64,000 bases of DNA from Chrysoporthe austroafricana (lineage: Eukaryota > Ascomycota > Sordariomycetes > Diaporthales > Cryphonectriaceae): assembly GCA_001051155.2 (NCBI GenBank), contig JYIP02000008.1, forward strand, positions 2,542,001 through 2,606,000, given 5' to 3'. The notes beneath the pieces are model-generated. The model saw nothing but the letters and a program-made list of their open reading frames with translations. It was not told where the DNA came from and ran no database searches. The position numbers were made by a program, and so were the translations under genes. Shown here piece after piece: positions 53,753-64,000 of this stretch (its first letter is position 1; the number at the start of each line of letters is the position of its first letter).

Positions 53753-55415
53753 TCAGAGCTCATCCTTGGCGTGAGCCTCATCCGTCGGCTTCTCCGCCTC
53801 AGTCTCCTCCTGCACAGTGGGGTCCGCACCGCTCTGGGGCGTCGGCTCTTCTGTGGCACTGTCCGAGACACTCTCGGCGTCAGGGGTGATCTCAGCCTCG
53901 GGTGGGGTGGTCGTGGTGTCAGCGGCCTCACTGTCGGTCGCCTCAGGGGTAGGTTCTGACGACGCCTCGGGGGTTGCCTCAGTAGCCGACTCCGCCGTCT
54001 CTTCGACCTCGGCCACGACGCCGTCCGGAAGCTTACGCTTGACACCCTCGCTCATCCGAATCTGGTCAATCCAGCGCTCGATACTCTTGTGGCTATAATC
54101 CTCATCCTCGTACAATCTCCACCAACCGCGGCGCGCATTTATCGCCACCACGTGGGTCTCGCCCCGGGAGAGGTCAAGTGCCTTGAGCAGGTCTGCGGAG
54201 TGGGCGTCCTCAATGTGGACCTCGTACATTGGGAACAGGTTGCGCTTGCCCTGGGCGTGCTTGTGGGACAGCTCCGCAAGCGCACCAAGGGCCTGCTTGG
54301 CTGCAGGATCGTGGCCCTGCTTGGGGACAAAAGCGAGAACACAGGTGTGCGCTTTCGGCGAGAGGCAGTTCTTTGCAAGCTTCTCGCCCTCGTTGATGAT
54401 CGGAATCGGTAGGGGTCCCTCAAAGACAACGGGCTTCTGGATGTTGGCGTCGTCGACCGGTTCGGTGAGCTTCTCCTCGGCCTCGCCAAACCCACCTGTA
54501 GCAGCGGGCTTCTTGGGCGACGAACTTTTGCTCTTCGGCTTCTTAGGGGCTGGGTCGGGGTTGGGTGGTGCGGCCTGGGACAGGAACTGGACCATGGCGT
54601 CCTTCTTAAGGTCACCATCGTAGACAATGCCGTCCTTGTCGCCACCCGGTAGCAAGACCAAAGTCGGGAACTCCTCGATACCGAACATCTCCACCACTTT
54701 CTTCTGGGTGTTCCGAACCTGCCCCACCGTAATGACGTCCAAGAAGTCAATGGCAACGCTCTTCAACAACGCGCTCGTAGTGCCCTTCTCGGTAAACAGC
54801 AGCGCCTTGGCCGACTCATTCTTGTTAGACAGGAACTCGTCGATGTCCTTGTCGCTGACCCGCTTGACATGGTTATTGATTTTGTCCACGACCGCCTCGA
54901 CAATGGCCTTGGCCGTACGCTGGCCCTGGTAGTCCTCCACGACAGGCTTGCCCTTCTTAGAGCCAGGACGGATGATCTTCAGGGTGGGGAAGCCCTGGAC
55001 GCCGAACTGGCCGCAGAGCGGCTTGTTGGCGTCATCATCGCAGTTGACTGCGGCTACCTTGGCCAGGCCGTCGAGGTTCTTGGCGGCCTTCTCGTAAGCA
55101 GGCTTCAGGTTCTGACAGTGGCCGCACCAGGGGGCGTAGAACTCGACGACCTGGAGGCAAGAGCGGGCACGTCAGCTTCTCATACCTAGAGCAGTGGCAG
55201 CAAGGAAGGGTAGCAGAGGCCGGGTTATGGAGGATCCTGATGCGTCTGGTCCGTTGGGCGCTTACAGAGGTGTGGTTAGACTGGGCGATTAGGCTGTCGT
55301 AGTTCTTGGAGTCGACCTGCAGGACAGGTGAGCTCTTGAGATACAGACTGGCCCTAGCAACTGGCGCAGCGGCCAGCACGACGGCCGCAACGGTGGACAG
55401 AGCGGGGCAATGCAT
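53753..55415 (-). CDS. ER protein disulfide isomerase (PDIA6/P5 or Mpd1-like)
   Basis: Two exons (55415-55266, 55150-53753) encode 515 residues. A signal peptide (STVAAVVLAAAPVARA) precedes a thioredoxin domain with the redox motif EFYAPWCGHCQNLKP (CGHC, about residues 59-62), cis-Pro loop GVQGFPTLKII, and KGKPVVEDYQGQRTAKAIV. A second thioredoxin-like domain (about 170-260: EEFPTLVLLPGG) lacks a CxxC pair, and a third lies further on. A long acidic Thr/Glu/Pro-rich tail ends exactly in KDEL, the ER-retrieval signal. It should form and shuffle disulfides in secretory proteins. One active CGHC plus inactive domains fits fungal P5/Mpd1-type PDIs. Confidence 0.9.
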
Positions 55416-56185
55416 GTTGGCGGTCTATGGAGACGGAGCCGTTGTCTTCGCGTTGGTTCGTAGGACGGGCCCGCCTTGCAGGTCAGGTGGGAAGGGACGG
55501 TGTTTGTGATGCAGAGATGCAGATTCAAGACGAGGCCTGGAAGGACTTCAGAGAGCAGGGAGAGACATGTCCAGATGGCCAAATGTCTCGAGCAGAAATG
55601 ACAGATGACAGTTACAGCCTGGAGTTGTTGCCGCCTCTCAAAAGCGAGGGTGGTCTCTGTTGGTTCTGTCAAGGTGGCACGTCTTTGTTCGAAAAGGCCA
55701 GCGTGGTTGAAATCTAATTCGGATCCCTCGTACTTTGACCTCATCAGACACGCGAGAGCGGGACAGGAGCTTCCTTCTAGAACCAACCGCCCAATGCAAC
55801 GCCGATCTGGGGTAGCAGGCGCTAAAACCTGAGCTTGAGCCACCTGTGGCTCTGAGCTCCCAGTGCCTGGCAGCCTGGGGGCCCCTGCAGCGAGGGGTTC
55901 CCAGCAGCTCCATGGCCCGAGGGTGGGTGCTAGGAAAGCAAGTGGGGAGAAGTAGGTGTGGCGTCACAACTCCTCCCCAAGGTTGCCTACCCTGCTAGCC
56001 GAGATAGCTGCCTCAACTGACCAGTATCCGTACATCGTCACAATCACCATCGTCAGGCCCGCTCGCCTCCTCTCTCATCTCTGGACTCGACATCTTGCAT
56101 CAGGTCCCGGCAGCCTCAACCCCCACGATCCACGATCCAGGTCGAAGAGCCGAACGAGCAGGCGTCCCTGATAGATACCGCAAAC
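55416..56185. promoter_or_regulatory. Divergent PDI / VTA1 promoter
   Basis: 770 bases between the start codons; no gene supported. Short GC-rich frames have no motif. Confidence 0.4.
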
Positions 56186-57608
56186 ATGGCGGACCGGGTG
56201 CCCCAGGCCCTAAAGGACGCCGACATCAATCTCTACAAGGCGGCGACAAGGGGTGCGCAGCTGCAGAACGTCAAGCCCATTATCGCATATTGGTGTATGT
56301 CCTCACCAGCCCAGGACGGGACCGAAGGAGGGCGGGAGCTGACCGTACACAGGCGAATACTGGGTGGTAAACCAGATTCTGGCGAGGAACCTCCATAGCG
56401 GGGATGCTGATATACTTAACTATACGACGGGGTTGATGGACAAGCTAGAACAGGTATAGCCCTTCCTGCATGCTGTTGGTGTGCTCTATGGCTGGGCTGG
56501 GACCACGCGCTGACGTCCGTCCGCTCAACAGACCAAGAACGAGTACGCGAACGAGGAGGTCATCACGGACGACACCGCGGCCCAGGCCTATGTGGAGCAG
56601 TTTGCCCAAGAGACACTGGATAGGGCAGAACGGGTCATCAGGGCCAACAAGGTCACCCTGCAGACCGCAAGTACCTTCGATGCAGCCCTGTCCTTCTTCA
56701 ATCTGGTCAACATCTGGGGGCCCCCGGACAACGAGACACAGCAGAAGATCAAGTACGCCAAATGGAACGCCGCCCGTATCACCAAGGCTATAAAGGAAGG
56801 AAGGGACCCCAACGAGTCAAACCCCAAGAAGGAAGATCTTCCTGTTCAGCAGCCGAGCGCGGATCCCGCCGAGCTCGAGCCTCACAACCTGGGCAGTCCG
56901 GGCACGTCGACGGCACCGAAACCAGCGACGGTGGAGGATGTGCCAGACAAAGACCTCGGGAGGGACTCTGCAGGAGTATCGCTGCCTCAGAGCCCTGCCA
57001 CCGCAGTTGTGCCTCCGTCGGCACCGGATGAGGGGGGGTTAAACCTCCCCAGTGCGCCCGGGTACGGAGAGGGAGCGGCGCCAGCTTCTCAACCAGGGTA
57101 TTTTGACCCTCCGCCATCCTTACCATCTCCCATTTCACCGCCGGTAGAAGATCCAGGGAAATACACGCCAGGCGCAGACGGAGCGTCGGTGCCTACGAGC
57201 TGGTCGCCGGCCCCCCTTCCACCCGCGTCATCCTTCTCACCCCCTACCGGACCATCAGCACCGCCCGCAGGCCCTACGACATCTTACTCGCCGACTGCGG
57301 CAGCTGCACCTCCGCCGGTCTCGCCGCCTTCAAGCTCAACCTTTGCAAATATAGCTACGCCGGCCAATGTGTCTCGTCCTGTCGCCCCTCCATCGACCAA
57401 CCCTGTTCACCCCAATGCGGCCACATCGGCTCCCGGTGGGTTCAGCCAGGTGCCCCAGCAGGTTACGGGCAACTTCGTGACCGATGACATGGCCATGTCG
57501 CAGGCCCAGAAGCATGCACGATGGGCAATATCTGCGCTGAATTTCGAAGATGTGCCGACCGCCGTCAGAGAGCTGCGCCGCGCGCTAGAGGCCCTGGGCG
57601 CCACGTGA
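56186..57608 (+). CDS. VTA1: Vta1/LIP5, Vps4 co-factor of the ESCRT pathway
   Basis: Three exons (56186-56294, 56353-56453, 56532-57608) encode 428 residues. The N-terminal MIT-like domain has VPQALKDADINLYKAATR, the intron-split AYWCEYWVVNQILARNLHS, FAQETLDRAERVIRANKV and TASTFDAALSFFNLVNIWG, all typical of Vta1. A Pro/Ser/Ala-rich disordered linker (about 165-380) leads to the C-terminal VSL helix pair, AQKHARWAISALNFEDVPTA with AVRELRRALEAL, which binds Vps4. It promotes assembly and activity of the Vps4 ATPase that disassembles ESCRT-III at endosomes. Confidence 0.92.
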
Positions 57609-58761
57609 ACGTCTGCGGGTGTCAGATTTGTGTTTCGTTCCGACCGCCAGGATTGCGACCAGCTGGCTCGTACCTGGAGCGGTCTCCTTTCGTCTAATAT
57701 GAGCATAGAATGGAGTTGGAACCATCTGTTGCCGAATTGAAGACCATCAACCAATTTTTCCGCCAGTTCGACTCCTTGCATCTCATTGCGCGTGCAGACG
57801 GGACGGTGCCCGAACCGACTCCTTCGCCAGTGATCCTCCTGGGTGGAGTTGACGTATCCAATGTGTATGACCGATTGGGGCCACCACCGAAACCGATCCA
57901 TCGCAGCCGTTCAACGGATTCGGAACCATTCGTGGCAGCTCTGCTTGGGGTTTCGTTGCCACGGTGCCATGGCCTGGCCGTGGGCCTTGTGTTCCCTGTC
58001 CGTACCTGCATATCTGGCTACGCCATCCCTTAACCATGCCGATTTAGATCTTATCTTATGACAGACGTCGGGCCACCCTTGCTGCAGATGATGATCTACG
58101 CTAAACAATCCATCCATCTTGGACGAGATCCTAGAGGCCACCTTGAGTTGAACTACTGATTGTCATCGAAACAGCCACGCCATTAGGGTGGCCCGCCCGC
58201 CCAAGAACATGGGCCGCCAAGGGCTCATCGTTTGAAGGCGGCCCCTTCAGGCGACTCCCAGCCAAGGTCTATTCTTGGGCCGCCCGCCCCTCTAAGAAAC
58301 CACCATCAGCATTTTTTTCCCTATCGTTTTTTGCGCCTTCTCGTGGGCGCTCTGCTCTGTCTCTGTAGCACGTCAACGATTCGACGTAAGCTGATTACTT
58401 ACAACATGATGACTTAGGAGCGTGGGGTGGAATATCATGGCCATGGCCTCCGGGTCGGCGGGCAGGTCGAGACGGCCCTGCGTAGACATATCCATTGCAT
58501 TCCCTTGAGAAGCACACTCTTTATCGTCAACACTTTCCCTAAGATCAGCCTCTGGTTTTTTCTTCACATAAGTATAAAGCGTCTTGACGAAGATTGTCAC
58601 TCCCTCGTCTTCGTCTCATCAGTCAATCCACATCTGACAGCCTTCATTTCTCTACGTTCTTGACGAACGGTTTTTATCCACTCCTTTCTCTTTTTTCTTT
58701 CGTCCGTCCTTTTTTTCTTGTTGAAAAAGAAAATAAAAATAAAAATACCAAGCCCAGGAAA
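57609..58761. other. 1.15 kb spacer; pyrimidine-rich promoter of the thaumatin-like gene
   Basis: At 58191-58288, GGGCCGCC/CCGCCC-type words and the pair CCCAAGAA/TTCTTGGG form imperfect repeats. A strong CT-rich tract (58673-58722) and an A-rich leader (58724-58761) precede the next ATG, a common arrangement in well-expressed filamentous-fungal genes. Confidence 0.4.
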
Positions 58762-59542
58762 ATGCAGTTCACTATCCTTGCCCTCCCTCTTGTCGCCGCC
58801 CTGGTGGCCGCTATTCCCCATGCCCCCGGTGCGCAGGTTACACCTGGACCCTTCGCGAACAAGCGCGACCTGAGCCAGATCACCGTCACCATCGTCAACA
58901 GCATGACCGAGGCTCTAAGCACCTCGGTTGCCAGCAACGGAGGAGACTCTCCCCTTGTGACGGGCGGAGGCACGGGAACCATGGCTGCTAAGGCCACAGC
59001 GACCATCGTTGCGCCGCAAAACTGGAACGGCAACGTCGCCTTCGGACTGGCCAAGTACTCCGCGATGCAGGTCCCGTCGCTCATCGAGCCCGGCCTGACG
59101 GAAGTCAGCGGTACCTATATGATGGACATTGATGTGTCCTATGTGTAAGAACCCAATCTCGGCCTGCCAACACTTCCCCTGGTCCTAGCACCACGAGAGA
59201 ACAGTTTCAGTCTAACGAGCCAACAGCAACGGCTACACCGTCTCCATTACCTGCACGTGCAATGGCGACAACTCCTTCCTGTCGGGCTGCAGCAAGGACC
59301 TCTGGTCGGAGGGCACGTGCGGCCAGGACGGCGAGCAGGACATCTCGGACGCGGGCGCGTGCTCGAACCCGACAAACGAGGCGAGCGGCAGTGCGACGTC
59401 CGCGAGCCCGTTCTTCGCTCCCTGCGCCGGCAAGGCCTACACGTATCCCAACGACAACGACGCCAACAGCGAGGGCAAGTGCTCCGCGGGCGCTGCGACG
59501 TGCTGCGTCGGCACCGAGGCGGACGGGTGCCCCTCGACTTAG
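58762..59542 (+). CDS. Secreted thaumatin-like protein
   Basis: Two exons (58762-59144, 59227-59542) encode 232 residues. A signal peptide (MQFTILALPLVAALVAAIP) is followed by a thaumatin-like fold: ITVTIVNSMTEAL near the N-terminus, then a β-rich core, then across the intron DVSYVNGYTVSITCTCNG. Ten cysteines lie in the second exon, including the ending GAATCCVGTEADGCPST with CAGKAYTYPNDND, a pattern I recall from fungal thaumatin-like/osmotin-like secreted proteins. The sequence is short, and the family assignment is moderate. Function in fungi is mostly unknown (wall-associated or β-glucan-binding suggested). The CT-rich promoter suggests strong expression. Confidence 0.65.
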
Positions 59543-60941
59543 ATGTGGATTCTCTTCGCCAGCCCGCCTGGGGCGCGGGCCGGGACATATGGGCGGGCCT
59601 GCCTCACTGCCGTGGGCAGAGCGGTTCGCATTGTACGACTATGAACTGAATGTTCTTATAGACAGATGGGCGGATGGATGATGATGTTCATGATACCCAC
59701 GACTTCACGAGCTTTGGTCTCACTGGAAGGGGCGCCTGGGACGGGTAGATTGGACTTGGTGGCGTTTCTTGCTGGACAATACTGCACGACGGGCTTTCTT
59801 CTCTGTTTCGCTTCTTCAACCCCTTTCCCTCGCAGGTTCACTTGGGGGGGATATTTTTGTTTCTTCTTTCTGCAGCATACATACATACTATCGAAGTTTC
59901 GCATTTTGACATTACTAGCTCGCATTGCACCGTGCTTGACCCCCAAAGTTCCTCTAGTTTTGAGAAACGTCGCAGTCGAGCCTACTTGCACTCACCTCCC
60001 ATGGCTTGCAGCACTCGCCGAGGCCTAACCCAGCCGAGTGCCGTGCTTACGTGCGATGTCCATTCTAAATTCCACGAGGCGGCCCTGCTGTCCCATTATC
60101 GAGTCCGCCGGCCGCTCGATTAGGCCCGCCGCGTGTGTCGATGCGGCCCCCCTGTCAGCTGGTGTCTCACTGATCGGGTTCAAGACGTGCACGCCGCGGC
60201 TCCACCCACTTACACGACCCCTGTGGCTGACCCCGGCGCTGCCCCCACGCCGATCAGCTTCACTACAACGCGCCCCTATGTCCCTCAGACGGTCGATGGC
60301 GGCAGGAAATAGGAGGTGAACGCGCCAGTGGCGTCGTCAGGATGGCGCCCTGCCGGCGAGCGACATGCAGAGGGGAGCATTCAGGCAGTCGTGCAGCACG
60401 AAAGGGGAAACGATGGCATGTCAGCGCAGCTTTGTCACCCGTGTACGTTTCAACAGTAAGCAGCTCGTCCGCAGGTCGAGGGTCAGGTCATCATTGCATC
60501 AATCTCATCAGCTGAGCTACCGAGATCCTACCGACGAGGCAAAGGCCATAGTAGTCGGAGACTGGTCCCATAGACCCATCATCCCTCAAAAGTAATCAAA
60601 TCCCGAGCACAAAGGTTTTCCTCCCCACCATCCGCAAACGCAGGATGGCAGTCTGTGGGTTGCCGGCGAAAGACGAGAGTCGTCAACTCGACGTTGCGCA
60701 ACCACAGACCGGCAGAGAAATCCCATCAAATAACTGGCCAGCAAAAAGAGCTGAACCACACATCCATACCGCCCCCCTCCTTTCCTTCCTACCAGTATCG
60801 TTAGCCGTGCCCCAGAGTCCCATTATGTTCATCCTGGTCGCGGTACGCCAGGCCGACATCTTGTCACATTGTCGTTGATCATACCATCATGTGAAGACGC
60901 GTGTGCGCCCCAGAAGATCCTGACTAGGCTGGCCACGAGCT
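59543..60941. other. 1.4 kb convergent spacer
   Basis: Between two convergent genes. No gene supported. A tRNA A-box-like word on the minus strand at 60508-60519 was considered and rejected. Confidence 0.4.
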
Positions 60942-62383
60942 TTAGGCTGTGACGAGGGTGGTCTCGGAGTGGACGTCAGACGGCTGCTTGGGCAGCCGCT
61001 CGCCCTGCTCGCCGCCCTTGCCGTCGCCATCGCCGCCGCCGTAGGTGGGCAGGCTGCGCATCTCGTGCTCCTCGGGGAAGCCGCCGCCCTCCTTGACGGA
61101 CGCGGCGGGGCGGGGCAGCCCGAGGGGGAGCTGCGGCGGCGGCTGCTGCTGGGGGTGCAGGGCCTGGCGGGAGGAGTCGTGGGCGTCGGCGGCAGCGGCG
61201 GCGGCGAGGCCGCGGGCGCTGCGGAAGGAGCTGAACTGACCCGTGGTGTTGTGGCCGGTCAGGACGCGGATGAGGGGCCGGAGCGCCGCGGCCGAGGCGG
61301 CGAAGATGCTGAGGCCCAGCTCCACATCGGCCCAGACCAGCAGCTGGTAGTGCAGGAAGTTCAGCTGCGACGCCTTGGCGAACTGGAGCTGGACGAGGAC
61401 GACCAGCTTCGCGATGGTGGCGCCGCTGGCACTGTTGTTGCGGGGCGGGTGAGCGTCTGACCACAGCACATACAAGAAAACCAAACGATAACAGGCAGCC
61501 TGATGTCATGCTCCGGCAGGCGGCAGGGTGGGTAGGTAGGGGAAGGTGACTTACATGATGCCCAGGCTCAGAAGACCGCAGACGATGTACTTCATGCGCA
61601 GGCTGAGGGTGGAGTTCCACAGCATGGGGACCGGGTACAGGGCGAAGAAGAAGTCGATGGCGATGTTGGAGATCATGCGGAAGTAGCCGACATCAGTGCA
61701 GGTCTGGTCGCCAGCGTAGTCGGTGGCGCCGGTGGTCTCGGCACAGATGTCAGAGGAGAAGATGGTGGTGATGAAGGTCCAGATGATGACGACGATGATG
61801 GAGGTGACGAGGATGGCCTGGTTCTTGAGGTTGCAGGCAAGGCGGTACAGGACAAGGGCGACGGCAATCTTGACAAGGCCCGAGGAGATGTACAGCAGCA
61901 GCTGGTTGGCCCAGTAGTACTGCTCATTCGAGATGTAGTCAGTGGGTGAACCTCTGTGGGCTGCCAGCTCTCCCCCTTCACTCCCCTGGAGGGGCATTAG
62001 GATGTGGTGGGCGTGGGGCTACATACCTTCATCATCACGTCGTAGTCATACCAAGGTTTGTAGCTGTCCTGGGCGAAGCCGTAGTGGATGGCGATGAAAC
62101 CCATGATACAGGCGACGACATAGCCAAGCTGTGAAGAGAAAGAAGAAGGATTAACACGGTTGGGCTTTCAAGACTCATCTCGTCACGGCGCGTGCTTGCT
62201 TGCTATTGACCTGCGATTGGGTTTGGGCAGTGGAAAACTTACATAGGACAGGACGAGGAAGGCATCGTCCCAGCCGAAGGCCTTGACAAGCCAGAGGCGC
62301 ACGTACAGGCGAAGGGAGACGGCGAAGAGATTGATGACAAGGAACGTCACCATGGCGCCCACCATGTTGGCCGTGTAAGACAT
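60942..62383 (-). CDS. Second fungal rhodopsin-like integral membrane protein
   Basis: Four exons (62383-62243, 62128-62027, 61919-61555, 61431-60942) encode 365 residues. The same family layout as the gene at 44.4 kb is seen: helix 1 (MVTFLVINLFAVSLRLYVRL) then GWDDAFLVLSYLGYV, YYWANQLLLYISSGLVKIAVALVLYRL in helix 3, a loop with C…C (DICAETTGATDYAGDQTC), RMISNIAIDFFFALYPVPMLW in helix 6 and SASGATIAKL leading to helix 7. The C-terminal tail is Ala-, Gln- and Pro-rich and ends in acidic, cytoplasm-type sequence. The start was placed at 62383 because upstream in-frame sequence (to 62473) is Ser/His-rich and not membrane-like. Ligand and role unknown. Confidence 0.78.
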
Positions 62384-63341
62384 CTTGGACTGATTGCTGC
62401 GGGTTGGGAGGTGAATGTGTGAACGAAAGGTAGACAACAATGAAGGGGCGGCGTGACTATGGTAATGCAACAATGGGTTATTGTCGCAAACACGCTCAGA
62501 CGGTTGTTGGATTGTGTTTGGGGGGACTGGAAGACTGGGTGTTGGAAAGGGATCGAACGACTGTAGGGTTTATGGAAAGTTGGTGAACATCGAGGGGAGA
62601 AGATGGGACGAGCTTCGTGCTGGAGACGGAGCTTCGTCGTGGGTCTGGAAAGATGTGGCTTGCCAGGCTGCAGGGAAAAAACCAAAGCTCCAACACACAT
62701 GCAAAACCCCAGCCCTGTTGTTCTGGGAAATTTATCACCTCGTCGTCAGATGCAAAACAGTCAAGGTGGTGCACAGAGTGGGATACCTGGTGTTGGTCAG
62801 GAACCTGTGAGATCTCTGGCGGCATCTGATTGACCTTTCGATAATATCAACACAGCGTGGGCACTCTATGCTGAGAATTACTTGACACTTCGTCTTTATT
62901 ATATTCTAGAATGCGTGGCCCTCAAAGCTTGGTGGAAGACCAATGTAGATCTAACAACATGGGCATTCATCCTTGGGGATTGGTATTCTCTACCTGTACA
63001 ACTTCATCTTGCCACACCTTGTCTGGCTGAGTATTCACAAGTGATGCCTGAAAGACTGATGCCATGGAACCACCCCCATTAGATAGAATTCCAGTTGTGC
63101 ATGGTAGAGGTATATCACCAACCAAGCTCTGGATGCCTTGATATGTATTATTTCCCATCTTTCAACCCAATCTCTAACAGTATCGTACACCTTAAGGGCA
63201 AGGTACTTGCACCACCTACATGCAAAGGGCTGTATGTGCCCATGGAATGTGCCAATCGTGACTAGCTATATTACAACCGCTCTTCTATATCCTAAGTGAC
63301 ACCTTGAAAGGTCACCATGGGTCCTTATGTTGAGCACTCCC
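62384..63341. other. Spacer at the right end
   Basis: About 960 bases holding the rhodopsin-like gene's promoter and the 3′ region of the edge gene. No gene supported. Confidence 0.4.
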
Positions 63342-64000
63342 TCAGCCACCCATCCTGTCAGCCTGCTGCTTCGCATTTTTCCCCGAACTCTCGTTTACGA
63401 GGGGCAAGACTCGAGGCTCCTGCATCTCCTGTCTCCGCGATACTATAACCCGCTGCGTGTTCGGAAGGACTCCCGACACTGGATTCTTGCGACGATTAGC
63501 GCTCTTCTGCTGACGCGTAGGCGTGAAGTCATAGAAATGCTGTGCCGGACGGGCAGTACTAGAGGGCAAGGCCATAGGTCGTGACCTAGCAAGGGGCGCC
63601 TTGCTTGGGAGGCTGATAGGTGCGACAGCAGTTGGTGAGGCCCGTTCGACTGCCCCCACCGTATATCTGGCTGCTGGTGATGACACCAGCGAGGAATCTT
63701 CATGAGACTCTGTGGGAGTTGTTGATGCCTCTCGGACTACAGCCCCTGGTGAGGGTGTGGCAGAAGTCCAAGCTCGTAAGGGACGTGGTGAACGATGAAG
63801 ACGGCGTAGATTGCGAGTCGGCATCTCTGCTGATGTTTCGTGTGATTGCTTCGAAGGATCGTTAGAACCCGATTTTTCAGTCACATCACTCAGGCTCTCC
63901 TCGGCAAGCCGAATGACCTTGTTCAAGCCCCCCAACCAGTCACGTAATTGACCCTCGGTCGACCCATCAACAGCGCCATTCAACCTTTCAGCCAGGTCAG
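63342..64000 (-). CDS. Partial unidentified protein, 5′ part beyond the window
   Basis: An open frame runs from the right edge (DLAERLNGAVDGS…) to a stop at 63342, about 219 codons. The first ~40 residues are amphipathic and helix-like (GQLRDWLGGLNKVIRLAEE). The rest is Ser/Pro/Arg-rich and disordered, with several RRxS-type sites. No family is recognised. It looks like the C-terminal part of a larger nuclear or cytoplasmic protein. No start codon is visible because the frame continues off the window. Confidence 0.5.
   Translation of the reverse strand, partial: DLAERLNGAVDGSTEGQLRDWLGGLNKVIRLAEESLSDVTEKSGSNDPSKQSHETSAEMPTRNLRRLHRSPRPLRAWTSATPSPGAVVREASTTPTESHEDSSLVSSPAARYTVGAVERASPTAVAPISLPSKAPLARSRPMALPSSTARPAQHFYDFTPTRQQKSANRRKNPVSGVLPNTQRVIVSRRQEMQEPRVLPLVNESSGKNAKQQADRMGG

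Noticed and set aside
57710..58033. Plus-strand frame of 107 codons downstream of VTA1
   Set aside because: No recognised motif and no supported splice partners; probably 3′ UTR and spacer.
58191..58288. GC-rich inverted words (CCCAAGAA/TTCTTGGG with CCGCCC runs)
   Set aside because: Short and imperfect; not enough for a transposon end or terminator.
60508..60519. tRNA A-box-like word TAGCTCAGCTGA on the minus strand
   Set aside because: No cloverleaf, anticodon stem or B box could be built around it; a C/D snoRNA reading was also unconvincing.
1..64000. CRISPR arrays, operons and prophage-like regions
   Set aside because: Eukaryotic intron-containing genes throughout; no regular spacer arrays seen.

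Overview
The window reads as nuclear DNA of a filamentous ascomycete, most likely a Sordariomycete. The genes have short phase-consistent GT–AG introns. They include fungal-specific families: a Zn2Cys6 activator, fungal rhodopsin-like 7-TM proteins, NACHT proteins and an rvt-type reverse-transcriptase relative. About 20 protein genes and one intron-containing tRNA-Ala gene can be supported. All exon junctions were read by eye from splice sites and frame, with no transcript evidence.

Layout. 1–7.3 kb is an accessory block: a NACHT-type (NLR) protein with a zinc-finger tail (minus strand) and a divergently transcribed SNF2–RING helicase (plus strand). Both are intact over most of their length, and each is interrupted by one in-frame stop inside a conserved motif. 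7.2–9 kb holds five or more degenerate copies of a non-coding repeat. 9.5–28 kb is a complete quinate/shikimate utilisation cluster in the order qa-1F(−), qa-1S(+), qa-y(+), qa-3(−), qa-4(+), qa-2(−), qa-x(+). This is the gene order remembered for Neurospora crassa, written in reverse. 28–32 kb has a JIP5/WDR55-like WD40 protein and a GH18 chitinase. 33–42.5 kb is a second accessory block: a very divergent SNF2-like ATPase, an anion:cation-symporter MFS transporter with a GC–AG intron, and an rvt-like gene whose catalytic aspartates appear to be replaced. 43.3 kb holds the tRNA-Ala(AGC). 44–51 kb has a rhodopsin-like membrane protein, an AIF-like FAD oxidoreductase and a secreted GH43 arabinanase. 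51–64 kb is mostly housekeeping: omega-type GST, exosome subunit RRP41, an ER disulfide isomerase ending in KDEL, Vta1, a thaumatin-like secreted protein, a second rhodopsin-like protein, and the 3′ part of an unidentified gene at the right edge.

How the genes work together. The qa genes form one pathway. The permease (qa-y) imports quinate. The dehydrogenase (qa-3) makes 3-dehydroquinate or 3-dehydroshikimate. The catabolic type II dehydroquinase (qa-2) and the dehydroshikimate dehydratase (qa-4) lead to protocatechuate. qa-1F activates, and qa-1S, a catalytically degenerate AROM-like protein, represses. A near-consensus 16-bp activator site lies between the two regulators. The remaining genes are not obviously linked in function.
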